DNA of 64,000 nt from Aurantimonas aggregata (lineage in GTDB: Bacteria > Pseudomonadota > Alphaproteobacteria > Rhizobiales > Rhizobiaceae): the NCBI RefSeq assembly GCF_010500835.1, contig NZ_JAAAMJ010000010.1, positions 62,001-126,000 on the forward strand, given 5' to 3'. Shown here piece after piece: positions 9,167-17,522 of the stretch. Positions within the stretch are counted from its first letter, which is position 1; the number at the start of each line of letters is the position of its first letter. Made by a program: the position numbers and the translations under genes. Under the pieces are notes generated by a model. That model was not told where the DNA came from and did not search any database. It worked only from the letters and a program-made list of their open reading frames with translations.

Positions 9167-9499
9167 ATGCGCGTAACCAGCGACTTCTTCGTTGCCCAGC
9201 TGCTGCGCCGGCTGTTCGCGGCCGGCGAGTTCGCCGCCGTCGTCAGGCGCGGCGCCGAGGCGGCCGGGGCGATCTTCGTCATCGCCCGCGGGCGATCGGG
9301 CAGCGTGCGGCTCTACGGGCCGGCACCGCAGAGCTTCGGCGAGGAGGACGGGTCGCGCCGCTTCATGGCCGAGCCCGCCATGGACGATGCGGCCATGGAG
9401 CAGCGGCTCGCCCGCGAGGCGCGCTTCGATCCGGATTACTGGGTCGTGGAGATCGAGGCCGACGACGTGGCGACCTATCTCGACATCGTCGAGGCCTGA
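9167..9499 (+). CDS. DUF1491 family protein
   Basis: A 110-residue cytoplasmic protein beginning MRVTSDFFVAQLLRRLFAAG, with the family's GAIFVIARGRSGSVRLYGPAP core and the closing motif FDPDYWVVEIEADD. Function is unknown. It follows the peptidoglycan-binding gene by 16 bp on the same strand, which is its usual neighbour in Rhizobiales. Confidence 0.88.
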   Translation: MRVTSDFFVAQLLRRLFAAGEFAAVVRRGAEAAGAIFVIARGRSGSVRLYGPAPQSFGEEDGSRRFMAEPAMDDAAMEQRLAREARFDPDYWVVEIEADDVATYLDIVEA

Positions 9500-9527
9500 C
9501 GGAAATCGTCAGGCCCGGCCGGATGGC

Positions 9528-10526
9528 CTAGCGGGTGCCGGTCGCGGCTGACGGGGCAGTGCGCCGCCGGCCGAAGGCGGCCCGGGGCTCGGCCGAGCGC
9601 AGCCGCGGTTCTAGCTCGGCGGCGCGGGGCTGCAGGGCAGGCGACACTGTCCCGGCCGGCCGGGCTGGCATCCGCAGGCGGATGCGGCAGATCTCGGCGT
9701 CGAGCTCGCGGTAGCGGCTCTTCATTGCCTGGAAGGCGTGGACGTGGAGGCCGATGCGGGGCTTCAGCAGCATGAGGATCGTCAGCGCGTCGCCACTGCC
9801 GACGCGCATCGCCTTCAGGGCCGAGGCGAGCATGTCGCCCTCGGGCTCGGCGACCAGCTCGTTCATCGCGTCGGGTGCGAGATCGAGGAACTGCGCCAGC
9901 CCGCGATAGGCCCGGCCGATCTCGCCGGATCGCGCCGCCGCGATGATCTCCTGGATGGTGCCGGGCGTGGTCCTGGCTTTCGGCGCGGCGCCGGGCTGGA
10001 CAAGCTTGCGGAGCGTTGCGCGGGCTTCGGCAGCGGAATTCGGGATTGCGGCGGGAAGGGCCGCGGCGGACTCCGGAGCGGTCACCGCCAAGACTGGCGC
10101 GGTCTCGGCGCGGACCGCTGGGGACAGTGGGGCAGAAGATGCCGGGCTATCGGCCCGCGCTGCCGCGATCTGGCGGAGAAGCGGGTCGGGCGAGCCCGCC
10201 AGCGCCGCGACATCGTCGGCGGTGAGGCAGCGGCTCGAGCGCAGGAACGGCTCGGCGATGGCAGCCGGCGCGGCGAGCAGGCACTCGACGACGGCGCGGG
10301 GCAGCGACGGGGCGGCGGCGAGGGTGAAGGCGATGCCGGACTGGGTCTCGAGGGTGAGCTTGCCCCAGACCGGCACGAGCAGCCGTCCGAGGCTGCGGGC
10401 CTGATGCTCGCTCGGGCTGCGAAGCGCGGCGTAACTTGCCACGGCGGCGCGCACGACCGTATCGAACCCACCGCGACCGGCTTCCTTCTCTAGCGAGCGA
10501 AAGATGCGCGGCGCTTTGTCCTTCAT
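9528..10526 (-). CDS. DUF2336 domain protein
   Basis: A 332-residue protein. Residues about 20-140 (including RLLVPVWGKLTLETQSGIAF, AVVECLLAAPAAIAEPFL and SSRCLTADDVAALAG) form the helical repeat pattern of DUF2336, an alphaproteobacterial family. A Pro/Ala-rich linker (about 145-180) separates a second helical region (about 185-290) with GEIGRAYRGLAQFLDLAPD. No membrane segment is present. Function is unknown; members are often near regulatory or motility genes. It is convergent with DUF1491, with a 28-bp gap. Confidence 0.75.
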   Translation of the reverse strand: MKDKAPRIFRSLEKEAGRGGFDTVVRAAVASYAALRSPSEHQARSLGRLLVPVWGKLTLETQSGIAFTLAAAPSLPRAVVECLLAAPAAIAEPFLRSSRCLTADDVAALAGSPDPLLRQIAAARADSPASSAPLSPAVRAETAPVLAVTAPESAAALPAAIPNSAAEARATLRKLVQPGAAPKARTTPGTIQEIIAAARSGEIGRAYRGLAQFLDLAPDAMNELVAEPEGDMLASALKAMRVGSGDALTILMLLKPRIGLHVHAFQAMKSRYRELDAEICRIRLRMPARPAGTVSPALQPRAAELEPRLRSAEPRAAFGRRRTAPSAATGTR

Positions 10527-10584
10527 GAAATTCCCGGATAGTTGATCGAGCGTTTCCCCGGTCGAAAGGATTATGCAAGATATA

Positions 10585-10600
10585 TTAGCAAGCTGTTAAC
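10585..10600 (+). promoter_or_regulatory. CtrA-like box in the divergent DUF2336 / small-protein intergenic region
   Basis: TTAG-CAAGCTG-TTAAC matches TTAA-N7-TTAAC at 8 of 9 positions. It lies 75 bp upstream of the small gene at 10675 and 59 bp upstream of the DUF2336 start. Surrounding bases are AT-rich, as in a promoter. Confidence 0.35.
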
Positions 10601-10674
10601 TCCGCGCCGGTCTTCTGACGACGACCGCTTACCCTACGGCAGGACGCCGGGGCGCAAATGAGGAGGACACGGTG

Positions 10675-10851
10675 ATGGGAGAGATCGTCGCATTGCGGGA
10701 CGCGCGGCCGCATGGAAATCCAGGCACGAGACGCGCCGGACAGGCGGACGGGCAGGGCAAGATCGTCTTCCTGCCCTGCATCAGGCGAGAACGCCTCGTG
10801 GCACCGGCAGAGGCCACCAAGCCAAAGCGCGACAATCCGCTGACGATGTGA
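10675..10851 (+). CDS. Small basic protein of 58 residues
   Basis: This gene is too short for ordinary ORF cut-offs but well supported. AGGAGG (10661-10666) sits 8 bp before the ATG, and the frame runs MGEIVALRDARPHGNPGTRR to KRDNPLTM. It is rich in Arg and Lys with a central hydrophobic patch KIVFLPCIRRERL containing one cysteine. No known family is assigned. It is convergent with the DUF1254 gene, with only 17 bp between stops. Confidence 0.6.
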   Translation: MGEIVALRDARPHGNPGTRRAGQADGQGKIVFLPCIRRERLVAPAEATKPKRDNPLTM

Positions 10852-10868
10852 AGCGCGTCTGGCGGGCG

Positions 10869-11492
10869 CTATCCGCCTTGGCTCGTCGCGACGTTGGCGG
10901 CGACGGGTTGGTTCGGGACGCAAGCCAGCGACCGGACGAAGGCGTCGATGAACGGGCGCTTGCTCTCCTCGTCGACCAGCACCCGGATGGTCATGTAGCC
11001 CTCGACCAGATTGACCTCCACCGGGATCGAGGTCGACTCGCGGTCCATGCCGAGTTCGTCGGCCGCATCGATGATCTGCTGCGGCGTGCCGACCAGGAGG
11101 TCGAAGGTGCCGGCGACGGCCGAGCGATCGTTGATGCTGTAGAGATTGTCGCCGCGGCGATCGTAGATCGAGGCCGACCAGAACGGCGCGTCGCTCTGGG
11201 CGGCGAACATCCGCACCGGGCCGTCGGCCAGCGAGAAGCGGCAACTGGCGGCGATGAAGGCCGGATCGACGAAGGCGAAGTCGGTCCGCTGCGAGCCGGC
11301 CGGCGGTGCGATCCGATCAGGACCCTCGACCCGCAGCGGCTCGACACGGACGACCTCGTAGATAGAGCCCAGTCCCGAAAGCCGGCCCCAGGCGTTGTTC
11401 TCGGCGACCGTCGGCATGATGAAGATCACGGCGATGTGCATGAGCACGGCGCCGACCAGTCCGACCACGATTGCCAGAAGCAGCTTACCCAT
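10869..11492 (-). CDS. DUF1254-like exported protein (DUF1214/DUF1254 pair, second gene)
   Basis: A 207-residue protein with an N-terminal hydrophobic anchor (MGKLLLAIVVGLVGAVLMHI). The rest is extracytoplasmic and contains DPAFIAASCRFSLADGPVRM and FWSASIYDRRGDNLYSIND, the pattern of the short DUF1254 proteins of Rhizobiales. The start at ATG 11492 overlaps the end of the DUF1214 gene by 8 bp, so the two are co-translated. The biochemical role of the pair is unknown. They regularly sit beside a class A penicillin-binding protein, as here. Confidence 0.75.
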   Translation of the reverse strand: MGKLLLAIVVGLVGAVLMHIAVIFIMPTVAENNAWGRLSGLGSIYEVVRVEPLRVEGPDRIAPPAGSQRTDFAFVDPAFIAASCRFSLADGPVRMFAAQSDAPFWSASIYDRRGDNLYSINDRSAVAGTFDLLVGTPQQIIDAADELGMDRESTSIPVEVNLVEGYMTIRVLVDEESKRPFIDAFVRSLACVPNQPVAANVATSQGG

Positions 11493-12069
11493 CGAGGCAC
11501 TTCTCCCGCGACAGTTCCGGCAGGACGACGTTGGCGACACCGCTGGCGGCGCTTACGGGCGTGTCGTAGAGCGACAAAGCGAGGACCAGCGGGCCGGTGC
11601 CCGACGTCGCCAGCCAGTTGCCGGCGCGGGCCAGGGGGCCGATGGCGATCTGGAAGGAATTGTCCTCGGCGCGCATCAGATTGTTGGAGGTCAGCCAGGC
11701 GACCCGGCCGGAGCCCGGCTGGATCAGCCGTCCGTCGGCCGAGTAGGGGGCGATGGTCCAGACGCGGGCGGCCGGCACCTGTCCGGCGATCCGGTACTGG
11801 CACTCGCGCCGCAGCGGCCGCCCGGCCGCGTCGCGCTCCGCCGTGAACTGGACGCCTTCGCCGAGGCCGAGCGTGAGATTGCCGACCTTGGCAAGCCTTG
11901 CCTTCGAATAGGGGTCGGCATCTGGCGCGCCGGCGGTCGGGTTGGCGACCCACGGTCCGACGGCCACCGTGCCGATCTCGGCCGACTGATCGAGCGCCCA
12001 GCGGGCCGACCAGCCGCCGAGGCCGATGGCGATGGCGAGCGCCAGGATGACGAGGAGGGTGAAGCGCAT
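11485..12069 (-). CDS. DUF1214 domain protein, membrane anchored
   Basis: A 194-residue protein starting MRFTLLVILALAIAIGLGGW (anchor or signal). The C-terminal half carries the DUF1214 pattern: ARVWTIAPYSADGRLIQPG, then SNNLMRAEDNSFQIAIGP and LSLYDTPVSAASG. The chosen ATG 12069 begins the hydrophobic leader. The longer open frame upstream shadows the penicillin-binding protein. It is coupled to the following DUF1254-like gene by an 8-bp overlap. Confidence 0.8.
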   Translation of the reverse strand: MRFTLLVILALAIAIGLGGWSARWALDQSAEIGTVAVGPWVANPTAGAPDADPYSKARLAKVGNLTLGLGEGVQFTAERDAAGRPLRRECQYRIAGQVPAARVWTIAPYSADGRLIQPGSGRVAWLTSNNLMRAEDNSFQIAIGPLARAGNWLATSGTGPLVLALSLYDTPVSAASGVANVVLPELSREKCLDG

Positions 12070-12112
12070 GCGCCGAAAATTCCGATCCGGTAACCGACTG
12101 GCGGCGGACGAC

Positions 12113-14311
12113 CTAACGCTGTGCGTCGTCGCCCGTCGCGCGGGCGGAAGCAAGCTTTTCGGGTTCGAGCGGCGGCAATTCGTCGAGCGCCGTCGCAATG
12201 TCGGCCAGAACATCCTGCGCCGCGCCGGTCAGCGTCTCGAGGCGCGGCGGCGGCTCGGCTCCCTCGGCGACGGCGACCTTGGCCTTCTCCGCCGGGAACG
12301 GGTCCTCGAGATACGGGATCGGCTTCAGATCGATGTTCTGGTGCGCCGTCTCCATGAAACGCTGCCAAGTCATGGCCGGCAGCGTGCCGCCGGTCATGTT
12401 GTTGGTCGGGCGGTAATTGTCGTTTCCGAACCAGACCGCGCCGATGTAATTGCCGGTGAAGCCGACGAACCAGGCGTCGCGATAGCTCTGCGTCGTGCCG
12501 GTCTTGCCGCCGACGCGCGTCATCGAGAGCTGCGACCGCCGGGCCGTGCCCTGCTCGGACACGGCGACGAGCATCTCGTTCATCGATTTCGTGGCGTCCT
12601 CCGTCAGTACCCGGTGGCGCTCCGGCATGTCGCGCCGCGCGTCCCACAGGACCTTGCCGGACGCATCGGTGAGCTGGATCACCGCATGGCGATGGGCATC
12701 CATGCCGCCATTGGCGAAGACGCCATAGGCGGTCGCTTGGTCGAGCACGGTGACCTCGCTGGTGCCGAGCGGCATCGTCTTGTCGCTGCGCAGCGGCGAG
12801 GCGATGCCCATCTCGTGGGCTAGATTGGTGACGTTCTCCAGCCCGACCTTCTGGCCGAGCTTGACTGCCGGGATGTTGAGCGAACGGGCCAGGGCATTGC
12901 TGAGGGTGACCGTGCCGGCGAAGGAACGGCCGTAGTTCTGCGGCGACCAGTTGCCGATGGTGATCGGGCTGTCGACGATCGTGTCGGTCGGCTTCATGCC
13001 CTGCTGCATCGCGGCGGCATAGACATAGACCTTGAAGGACGAGCCGGGCTGGCGCTGCGCCCTGGTGGCGCGGTTGAACTGGGAGACACCGTAATCCCGG
13101 CCGCCGACCATCGCCCGGACGCCGCCATCCTCGCCGATGATGACCATCGCGCCTTCGTCGACGGCGTAGTTCTTGCCGAACTGCAGGAGGTGATACTCGA
13201 CGGATTCGTCGGCGAGCTTCTGCAGGCCCATGTCGAGCGTGGTGCGCGCGACGAAGGTGCGCTCGGGCAGGCCCGACTCGTTGGCGAGGCGCTGGACCTC
13301 GTCGAAGGCGAAATCGAGGAAGTAATCCGGCGACTGGATCGCGGAGCGATCGACGGCGACCGCCGGCTGGCGCCGCGCCGCGACGACCTGGCCCTCGGTC
13401 ATGAAATTCGCCTGGACCATGTTGGTCAGGACGACGTTGGCGCGGGCACGGGCGGCGGGCAGGTTGATGTGCGGGGCGTAGCGGGCCGGGGCCTTGAAGA
13501 GGCCGGCCAGCATCGCCGACTCGGCCAGCGAGACGTCCCTGATGTCCTTGTCGAAATAGAACTCGGCCGCCGCCGCCGCGCCGAACGTGCCGCCGCCCAT
13601 ATAGGCGCGGTCGAGATACATCGAGAGGATCTCGCGCTTGGTGAGGTTCGCCTCCAGCCAGAGCGACAGGAAGGCTTCCTTGATCTTGCGGTCGATCGTG
13701 CGCTCGTTGGTCAGGAAGACGTTCTTGGCGAGCTGCTGGGTCAGCGTCGAGCCGCCCTGGACGACGCCGCCGGCCCGGGCGTTTTCGGTCAGGGCGCGAA
13801 GAAGGCCGAGGAAGTCGATGCCGAAATGGTCGAAGAAGCGGCGATCCTCGGTGGCGAGCAGCGCCTTGATGAACTGGTCCGGCAATTCGTCGATGGGCAC
13901 GGCATCGGAACGCAGCACGCCGCGCCGGCCGATCTCGTTGCCGTGGCGGTCGAGGAACATCACCGCGTAGTCGACATTCTGCGGCAGGCCGTTGGCGGTG
14001 ACCTTCATCGCCGACTGCGCCAGCGCCAGCAGCATGACGAAGCCGACGAGGCCGAGCGTCAGGCCCTCGCAGGCGACTTCCACCGCGACGCGGTTGATGC
14101 CGCGGGCGCGGAACTTGCGCGAGAAGATGGTGACGCCTTCCCACCAGGCGGCAAAGGAATGGAAGAAGCGCCACAGGCTCGAATCGATCCACGCGTCGAT
14201 CTCGATCAGCCCGGAGGGCTGGCGGCGTTTCCGGGTCGGTTTGGACGGATCCTGCAACGTCAACCTGTCACTCTTGGTCGTAAACTGCGGCGAACGGTCC
14301 CGCCGGCGCAC
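12113..14311 (-). CDS. Class A penicillin-binding protein (PBP1A-type transglycosylase/transpeptidase)
   Basis: Bifunctional peptidoglycan synthase of about 732 residues. Order: cytoplasmic tail; membrane helix (about 83-105, GLTLGLVGFVMLLALAQSAM); GT51 glycosyltransferase with catalytic ATEDRRFFDHFGID (about 155), QGGSTLTQQLAKNVFL (about 190) and RKIKEAFLSLWLE; transpeptidase with the active serine in RQPGSSFKVYVYAA (SxxK), SNALARSLN (SxN-like) and VGGKTGTTQSYRDAWF (KTGT). The C-terminal tail is acidic and Pro-rich. The start is a GTG at 14311. Rare-start alternatives further in (a TTG near 14260) cannot be excluded. It heads the minus-strand group with DUF1214/DUF1254. Confidence 0.93.
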   Translation of the reverse strand: MRRRDRSPQFTTKSDRLTLQDPSKPTRKRRQPSGLIEIDAWIDSSLWRFFHSFAAWWEGVTIFSRKFRARGINRVAVEVACEGLTLGLVGFVMLLALAQSAMKVTANGLPQNVDYAVMFLDRHGNEIGRRGVLRSDAVPIDELPDQFIKALLATEDRRFFDHFGIDFLGLLRALTENARAGGVVQGGSTLTQQLAKNVFLTNERTIDRKIKEAFLSLWLEANLTKREILSMYLDRAYMGGGTFGAAAAAEFYFDKDIRDVSLAESAMLAGLFKAPARYAPHINLPAARARANVVLTNMVQANFMTEGQVVAARRQPAVAVDRSAIQSPDYFLDFAFDEVQRLANESGLPERTFVARTTLDMGLQKLADESVEYHLLQFGKNYAVDEGAMVIIGEDGGVRAMVGGRDYGVSQFNRATRAQRQPGSSFKVYVYAAAMQQGMKPTDTIVDSPITIGNWSPQNYGRSFAGTVTLSNALARSLNIPAVKLGQKVGLENVTNLAHEMGIASPLRSDKTMPLGTSEVTVLDQATAYGVFANGGMDAHRHAVIQLTDASGKVLWDARRDMPERHRVLTEDATKSMNEMLVAVSEQGTARRSQLSMTRVGGKTGTTQSYRDAWFVGFTGNYIGAVWFGNDNYRPTNNMTGGTLPAMTWQRFMETAHQNIDLKPIPYLEDPFPAEKAKVAVAEGAEPPPRLETLTGAAQDVLADIATALDELPPLEPEKLASARATGDDAQR

Positions 14312-14402
14312 ACGACCGCCAATGCCCCTTCAGGTGTTACCGCTTCTCCCATATACGTCGGGAAACAGAAAATGTCCTGAATGATCGGCTCACATTTCCA
14401 AG

Positions 14403-14879
14403 ATGGGTGAATCCAGCAACAGACCGTTCTGGCGTGAAAAATCGCTGGAGGCGATGAGCGCAGCGGAATGGGAGTCGCTCTGCGACGGCTGCGGGCGCTG
14501 CTGCCTGAACAAGCTCGAGGACTGGGATACCGGCGAGATCGCCTGGACCAACCTCGCCTGCCAGCTGCTCGACGGGCAGAGCTGCCGCTGCAGCGACTAC
14601 GAGAATCGCTGGGCGACGGTGCCGGACTGCGTGCAGCTCGACCCGACGATGGTGCGCGAACTCTCGTGGCTTCCGGCAACCTGCGGCTACCGGCTCGTCG
14701 CCGAGGGGCGCGACCTTTACTGGTGGCACCATCTCGTTTCAGGCGACCCGGAGACGGTGCACCAGGCGGGGATCTCGGCGCGGGGCCGGACGGTCAGCGA
14801 GCTCGGCAAGGAGCTGGAGGAATACGAGGAGCACATCGTCGACTGGCCGGGGGAGAACCCGCTGGAGGACGCGGCGTAG
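14403..14879 (+). CDS. YcgN/UPF0260-type cysteine-cluster protein
   Basis: A 158-residue protein with a CxxxxC cluster at the N terminus: [20 protein letters not shown] then [13 protein letters not shown] second Cys group lies in [20 protein letters not shown] and a third at VPDCVQLDP. The motif order and the ending [19 protein letters not shown] are diagnostic of the YcgN family, which probably binds a metal or Fe-S cluster. The physiological role is not established. It is divergent from the penicillin-binding protein gene. Confidence 0.88.
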   Translation: MGESSNRPFWREKSLEAMSAAEWESLCDGCGRCCLNKLEDWDTGEIAWTNLACQLLDGQSCRCSDYENRWATVPDCVQLDPTMVRELSWLPATCGYRLVAEGRDLYWWHHLVSGDPETVHQAGISARGRTVSELGKELEEYEEHIVDWPGENPLEDAA

Positions 14880-14895
14880 GGGCGTCGGAGAAGCG

Positions 14896-15249
14896 TACCC
14901 CTCTCTTGCGATTTCTATCGTTTAGCCCTTTGGGCTAAGCCGATGAAATCGCTTTCTCCCCCTCAAGGGGGGAGAGGGCGTCGAGAGCGGCGACGCTTGG
15001 GCCGAGGCGTCAGCGATGATCCACCCTCTCTCCCCTTGAGGGAGAGAAAGCCTTTTCGCGGTCTTGGTCCCGAGGCTTGCCGAGGGCCAAGTCGCAGAAA
15101 AGGCAAGAGAGGGGTGCGGGAGCGTTGCTGGCGGGCGGGGCGGACGGCGGCGGAGGAGGAGAATACCCCTCTCTTGCGATTTTTATCGTTTAGCGCCTTC
15201 GGCACTAAGCCGATGAAATCGCTTTCTCCCCCTCAAAGGGGGGAGAGGG
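14896..15249. repeat. Repeat cassette 1 (elements A1-B1-A2) upstream of the GTA cluster
   Basis: A composite of three related palindromic elements. A1 (14896-14978) and A2 (15164-15249) each begin ACCCCTCTCTTGCGATTT and end TTTCTCCCCCTCAA then a GGGGGGAGAGG tail. B1 (about 15017-15124) has the same ends in reverse orientation (its right end is the complement of ACCCCTCTCTTGC) but a different middle (CTTTTCGCGGTCTTGG). Apparent ORFs here translate only the repeats. A second cassette lies at 17523-17817. The structure resembles REP/BIME or MITE-type intergenic repeats. Confidence 0.8.
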
Positions 15250-15276
15250 GGGTGAGCAATTATAGGAAAATATCCC

Positions 15277-15305
15277 TTGACACCGTGACGGTGGTCGCGT
15301 AGGGT
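15277..15305 (+). promoter_or_regulatory. Candidate GTA structural-cluster promoter with palindrome in the spacer
   Basis: TTGACA (15277-15282), 17-bp spacer, TAGGGT (15300-15305). The spacer begins with CACCG-TGA-CGGTG (15281-15293), a perfect 5-bp-arm palindrome that overlaps the -35 end. It lies 100 bp upstream of the TerS start and just after repeat cassette 1. In Rhodobacter capsulatus the GTA promoter is bound by GafA; whether this palindrome has that role is speculation. Confidence 0.45.
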
Positions 15306-15404
15306 TCAGGCATAGTCGGAAATGTGCGGGCGGCGGAACGAAAGTTTCGGGCGCCTTTTGCGTTTCTAGCGCCGTTTTCTTCAGTTGGGGCAGGGAGTGT
15401 GTCG

Positions 15405-15926
15405 ATGGCGCTGGCGTCGGAGCGGCTACTGGCCCTGCTGGTTCGCGAGATCGCGGCGTTCGAGGCGGATGTCGCCGGAATCGAGGATGATAATCCCAAT
15501 GCTGGGCAGGCCGGCACCACGGTGACGGCTGGCGGTGCGGCGGCGGACGCGGCGCCGACGGTTTCGAGACGGCGGACGGCCGGCCAGCTGAAGGCGACCG
15601 CGCCGGGCGCCCCGAAGCGGATGGGGCCGAAGGAGCGGATCGAGCATATCGGCCAGATGGCAAAGGTGCTGGAGAAGCTCTTGGAGTTGCGCCGGCTGGA
15701 GACGCTGGCGGCGGCCGGCGGGCCGCAGGACGATGCGGAGGCGGCGCGGCTCGGCGCCGAGCTCCTGTCGCGGCTGCGCAGCCTCGATGCGCGGCGGCAG
15801 CGCGGCGAGTTGCTGTACGGGCCGGAGGCTTTGGCGGACGGGGCGGGCGATGCCGGTACGGTTGGCGATGGAGGGGCGGCGGCCGATCAAGTGAGCGCTG
15901 TTGATGCAACCGGTGGAGGACGATGA
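15405..15926 (+). CDS. GTA gp1, probable small terminase subunit
   Basis: A 173-residue protein immediately before the large terminase, in the position of Rhodobacter GTA gp1 (TerS). The central part KRMGPKERIEHIGQMAKVLE followed by KLLELRRLETL is a helical, coiled-coil-like segment as expected for a ring-forming small terminase. The N terminus MALASERLLALLVREIAAFE is also helical, and both ends are Gly/Ala-rich. ATG 15405 has GGGAG upstream; the open frame to 15324 is less likely. Its stop overlaps the terL start (ATGA). Assignment rests on position and helix pattern. Confidence 0.7.
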   Translation: MALASERLLALLVREIAAFEADVAGIEDDNPNAGQAGTTVTAGGAAADAAPTVSRRRTAGQLKATAPGAPKRMGPKERIEHIGQMAKVLEKLLELRRLETLAAAGGPQDDAEAARLGAELLSRLRSLDARRQRGELLYGPEALADGAGDAGTVGDGGAAADQVSAVDATGGGR

Positions 15927-17293
15927 TCCTGCCGGCCGATGGTCGGGCAGCCGATAGTGCTTTCTGCGACGACGTGCCAGTGGATCATGACGGTCCCCTC
16001 AGCGAGCCGGAGTACTGGGACAAGACCGCACAGGCAATCGACCGGTTCCCGGCCGCCGCGATTCGGCGCGCGATGTTTCCCTGGCACCGCGTCGGCCGGC
16101 CCGCCCAGTTGCCGCCCGAGGGCGACTGGCGGCAGTGGCTGCTGATCGGCGGGCGCGGCTCGGGCAAGACGCGGGCGGGGGCGGAATGGGTGAATGCGCT
16201 GGCGGCGGGCACGCCGCCCTTCGCGTCGCGGCCGCACGGGCGGATCGCGCTGATCGCCGAGACGCTGGGCGACGCGCGCGAGGTGATGGTCGAGGGCGAG
16301 AGCGGGCTGATGCGGGCGGCGCTGGGGGCGCGGCCGGTGCTGGAGGTGACGCGGCGGCGGCTGGTCTATGCCAATGGCGCGGTGGCGCAGATCTTCTCGT
16401 CGGAGGACCCGGACGCGCTGCGCGGATACCAGTTCGACGCCGCCTGGGGCGACGAGCTGGCGAAATGGGTGCATGGCGAGGCGTGCTTCGACAATCTGCA
16501 GTTCGCTCTGCGGCTGGGCGAAAGGCCGCGGGCGTTGTTCACCACGACGCCGCGGCCGATCCCGCTTCTGAAGCGGCTGGTCGCCGACCCCGGCACCGCG
16601 ACGACGCACATGCGCACCGACGAGAACGCCGTGCACCTGGCACCGGGCTTCATGGCGGCGATGCAGGCGCGCTACGGCGGCTCGCGGCTCGGGCAGCAGG
16701 AACTCGACGGGCTGCTGCTGGAGCTGCGCGAGGATGCGCTGTTCGACGTCGCCGCGATCGAGCGGCTCAGGGTGCGGGCGGCGCCGGCGCTGCGGCGCAT
16801 CGTCGTCGGCGTCGATCCGCCGGCCTCCTCGACGACGCGCTCGGACGCCTGCGGCATCGTCGCGGCGGGGCTGGCCGCCGACGGGACGATCTACATCCTC
16901 GCCGACGCGTCGGTGCAAGGGGCGAAGCCGCATGTCTGGGCAAGCGCGGCGGTGACATTGTTCGAGCGGCTGGAGGCGGACCGGATGGTCGCCGAGGTGA
17001 ACCAGGGCGGCGACATGGTCGAGGCGGTGATCCGGGCGAGCGCCCCGAACGTGCCGTTCCGCGCCGTCAGGGCGAGCCGCGGCAAATGGGTGCGCGCCGA
17101 GCCGGTGGCGGCGCTCTACGAGCAGGGGCGCGTGCGGCACGCCGGCCGGTTCGCCGCGCTCGAGGACGAGATGGCGGATTTCGGCCCGGATGGGCTCACG
17201 GGCGGGCGGTCGCCGGACCGGCTGGACGCGATGGTCTGGGCGGTGACGGCGCTGATGGGGCCGGTGCGCGAGCCGCGGGTAAGGGGATTGTGA
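15923..17293 (+). CDS. GTA gp2, large terminase (DNA-packaging ATPase/nuclease)
   Basis: The packaging motor of the GTA, 456 residues. The ATPase has Walker A LLIGGRGSGKTRAG (about residues 73-86) and Walker B-like FDAAWGDELAKW (about 170). The C-terminal nuclease has acidic positions in RIVVGVDPPAS (about 293), MVAEVNQGGDMV (about 352) and RSPDRLDAMVWA (about 430). The start ATG 15923 has GGAGGACG upstream and overlaps the gp1 stop by 4 bp. Length matches GTA terminases (about 450), which package random roughly 4-kb fragments in characterised systems. The protein looks intact. Confidence 0.93.
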   Translation: MILPADGRAADSAFCDDVPVDHDGPLSEPEYWDKTAQAIDRFPAAAIRRAMFPWHRVGRPAQLPPEGDWRQWLLIGGRGSGKTRAGAEWVNALAAGTPPFASRPHGRIALIAETLGDAREVMVEGESGLMRAALGARPVLEVTRRRLVYANGAVAQIFSSEDPDALRGYQFDAAWGDELAKWVHGEACFDNLQFALRLGERPRALFTTTPRPIPLLKRLVADPGTATTHMRTDENAVHLAPGFMAAMQARYGGSRLGQQELDGLLLELREDALFDVAAIERLRVRAAPALRRIVVGVDPPASSTTRSDACGIVAAGLAADGTIYILADASVQGAKPHVWASAAVTLFERLEADRMVAEVNQGGDMVEAVIRASAPNVPFRAVRASRGKWVRAEPVAALYEQGRVRHAGRFAALEDEMADFGPDGLTGGRSPDRLDAMVWAVTALMGPVREPRVRGL

Positions 17294-17347
17294 GGGGCGC
17301 GACGCCAGGAAGGCGACAGGGCGTCTACCGACGGTCTGTTCCCGGGA

Positions 17348-17446
17348 TCAGAAGAAGCCGAACACGAACAGCAGCACCAGCGTGATCAGCACCGACACGA
17401 CGATCGAGCCGAGGCATCCGAGACCGTTGGAAAAGAAGAAGAACAT
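17348..17446 (-). CDS. Possible 32-residue hydrophobic membrane protein
   Basis: A very short minus-strand frame, MFFFFSNGLGCLGSIVVSVL continuing through ITLVLLFVFGFF to a TGA. It is one long membrane helix with a Gly-Cys turn. It is antisense to no gene and lies between terL and repeat cassette 2. No clear ribosome site precedes the ATG. The composition is too uniformly hydrophobic to be typical of random GC-rich sequence, and I recall similar short FFFF-start proteins in related genomes, though I cannot check that. Confidence 0.45.
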   Translation of the reverse strand: MFFFFSNGLGCLGSIVVSVLITLVLLFVFGFF

Positions 17447-17522
17447 GGGCCGCCGGGTCGTTAGGAGTGACGAGCCGCTAACGGCGCGGCCGGCGGGTCG
17501 TTCCGTCGGGCGGCGGAGGTCG

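Noticed and set aside
14943-15302. ORF across repeat cassette 1 (and a similar one at 17592-17828)
   Set aside because: The translated sequences only reflect the repeat DNA; both cassettes give ORFs in different frames.
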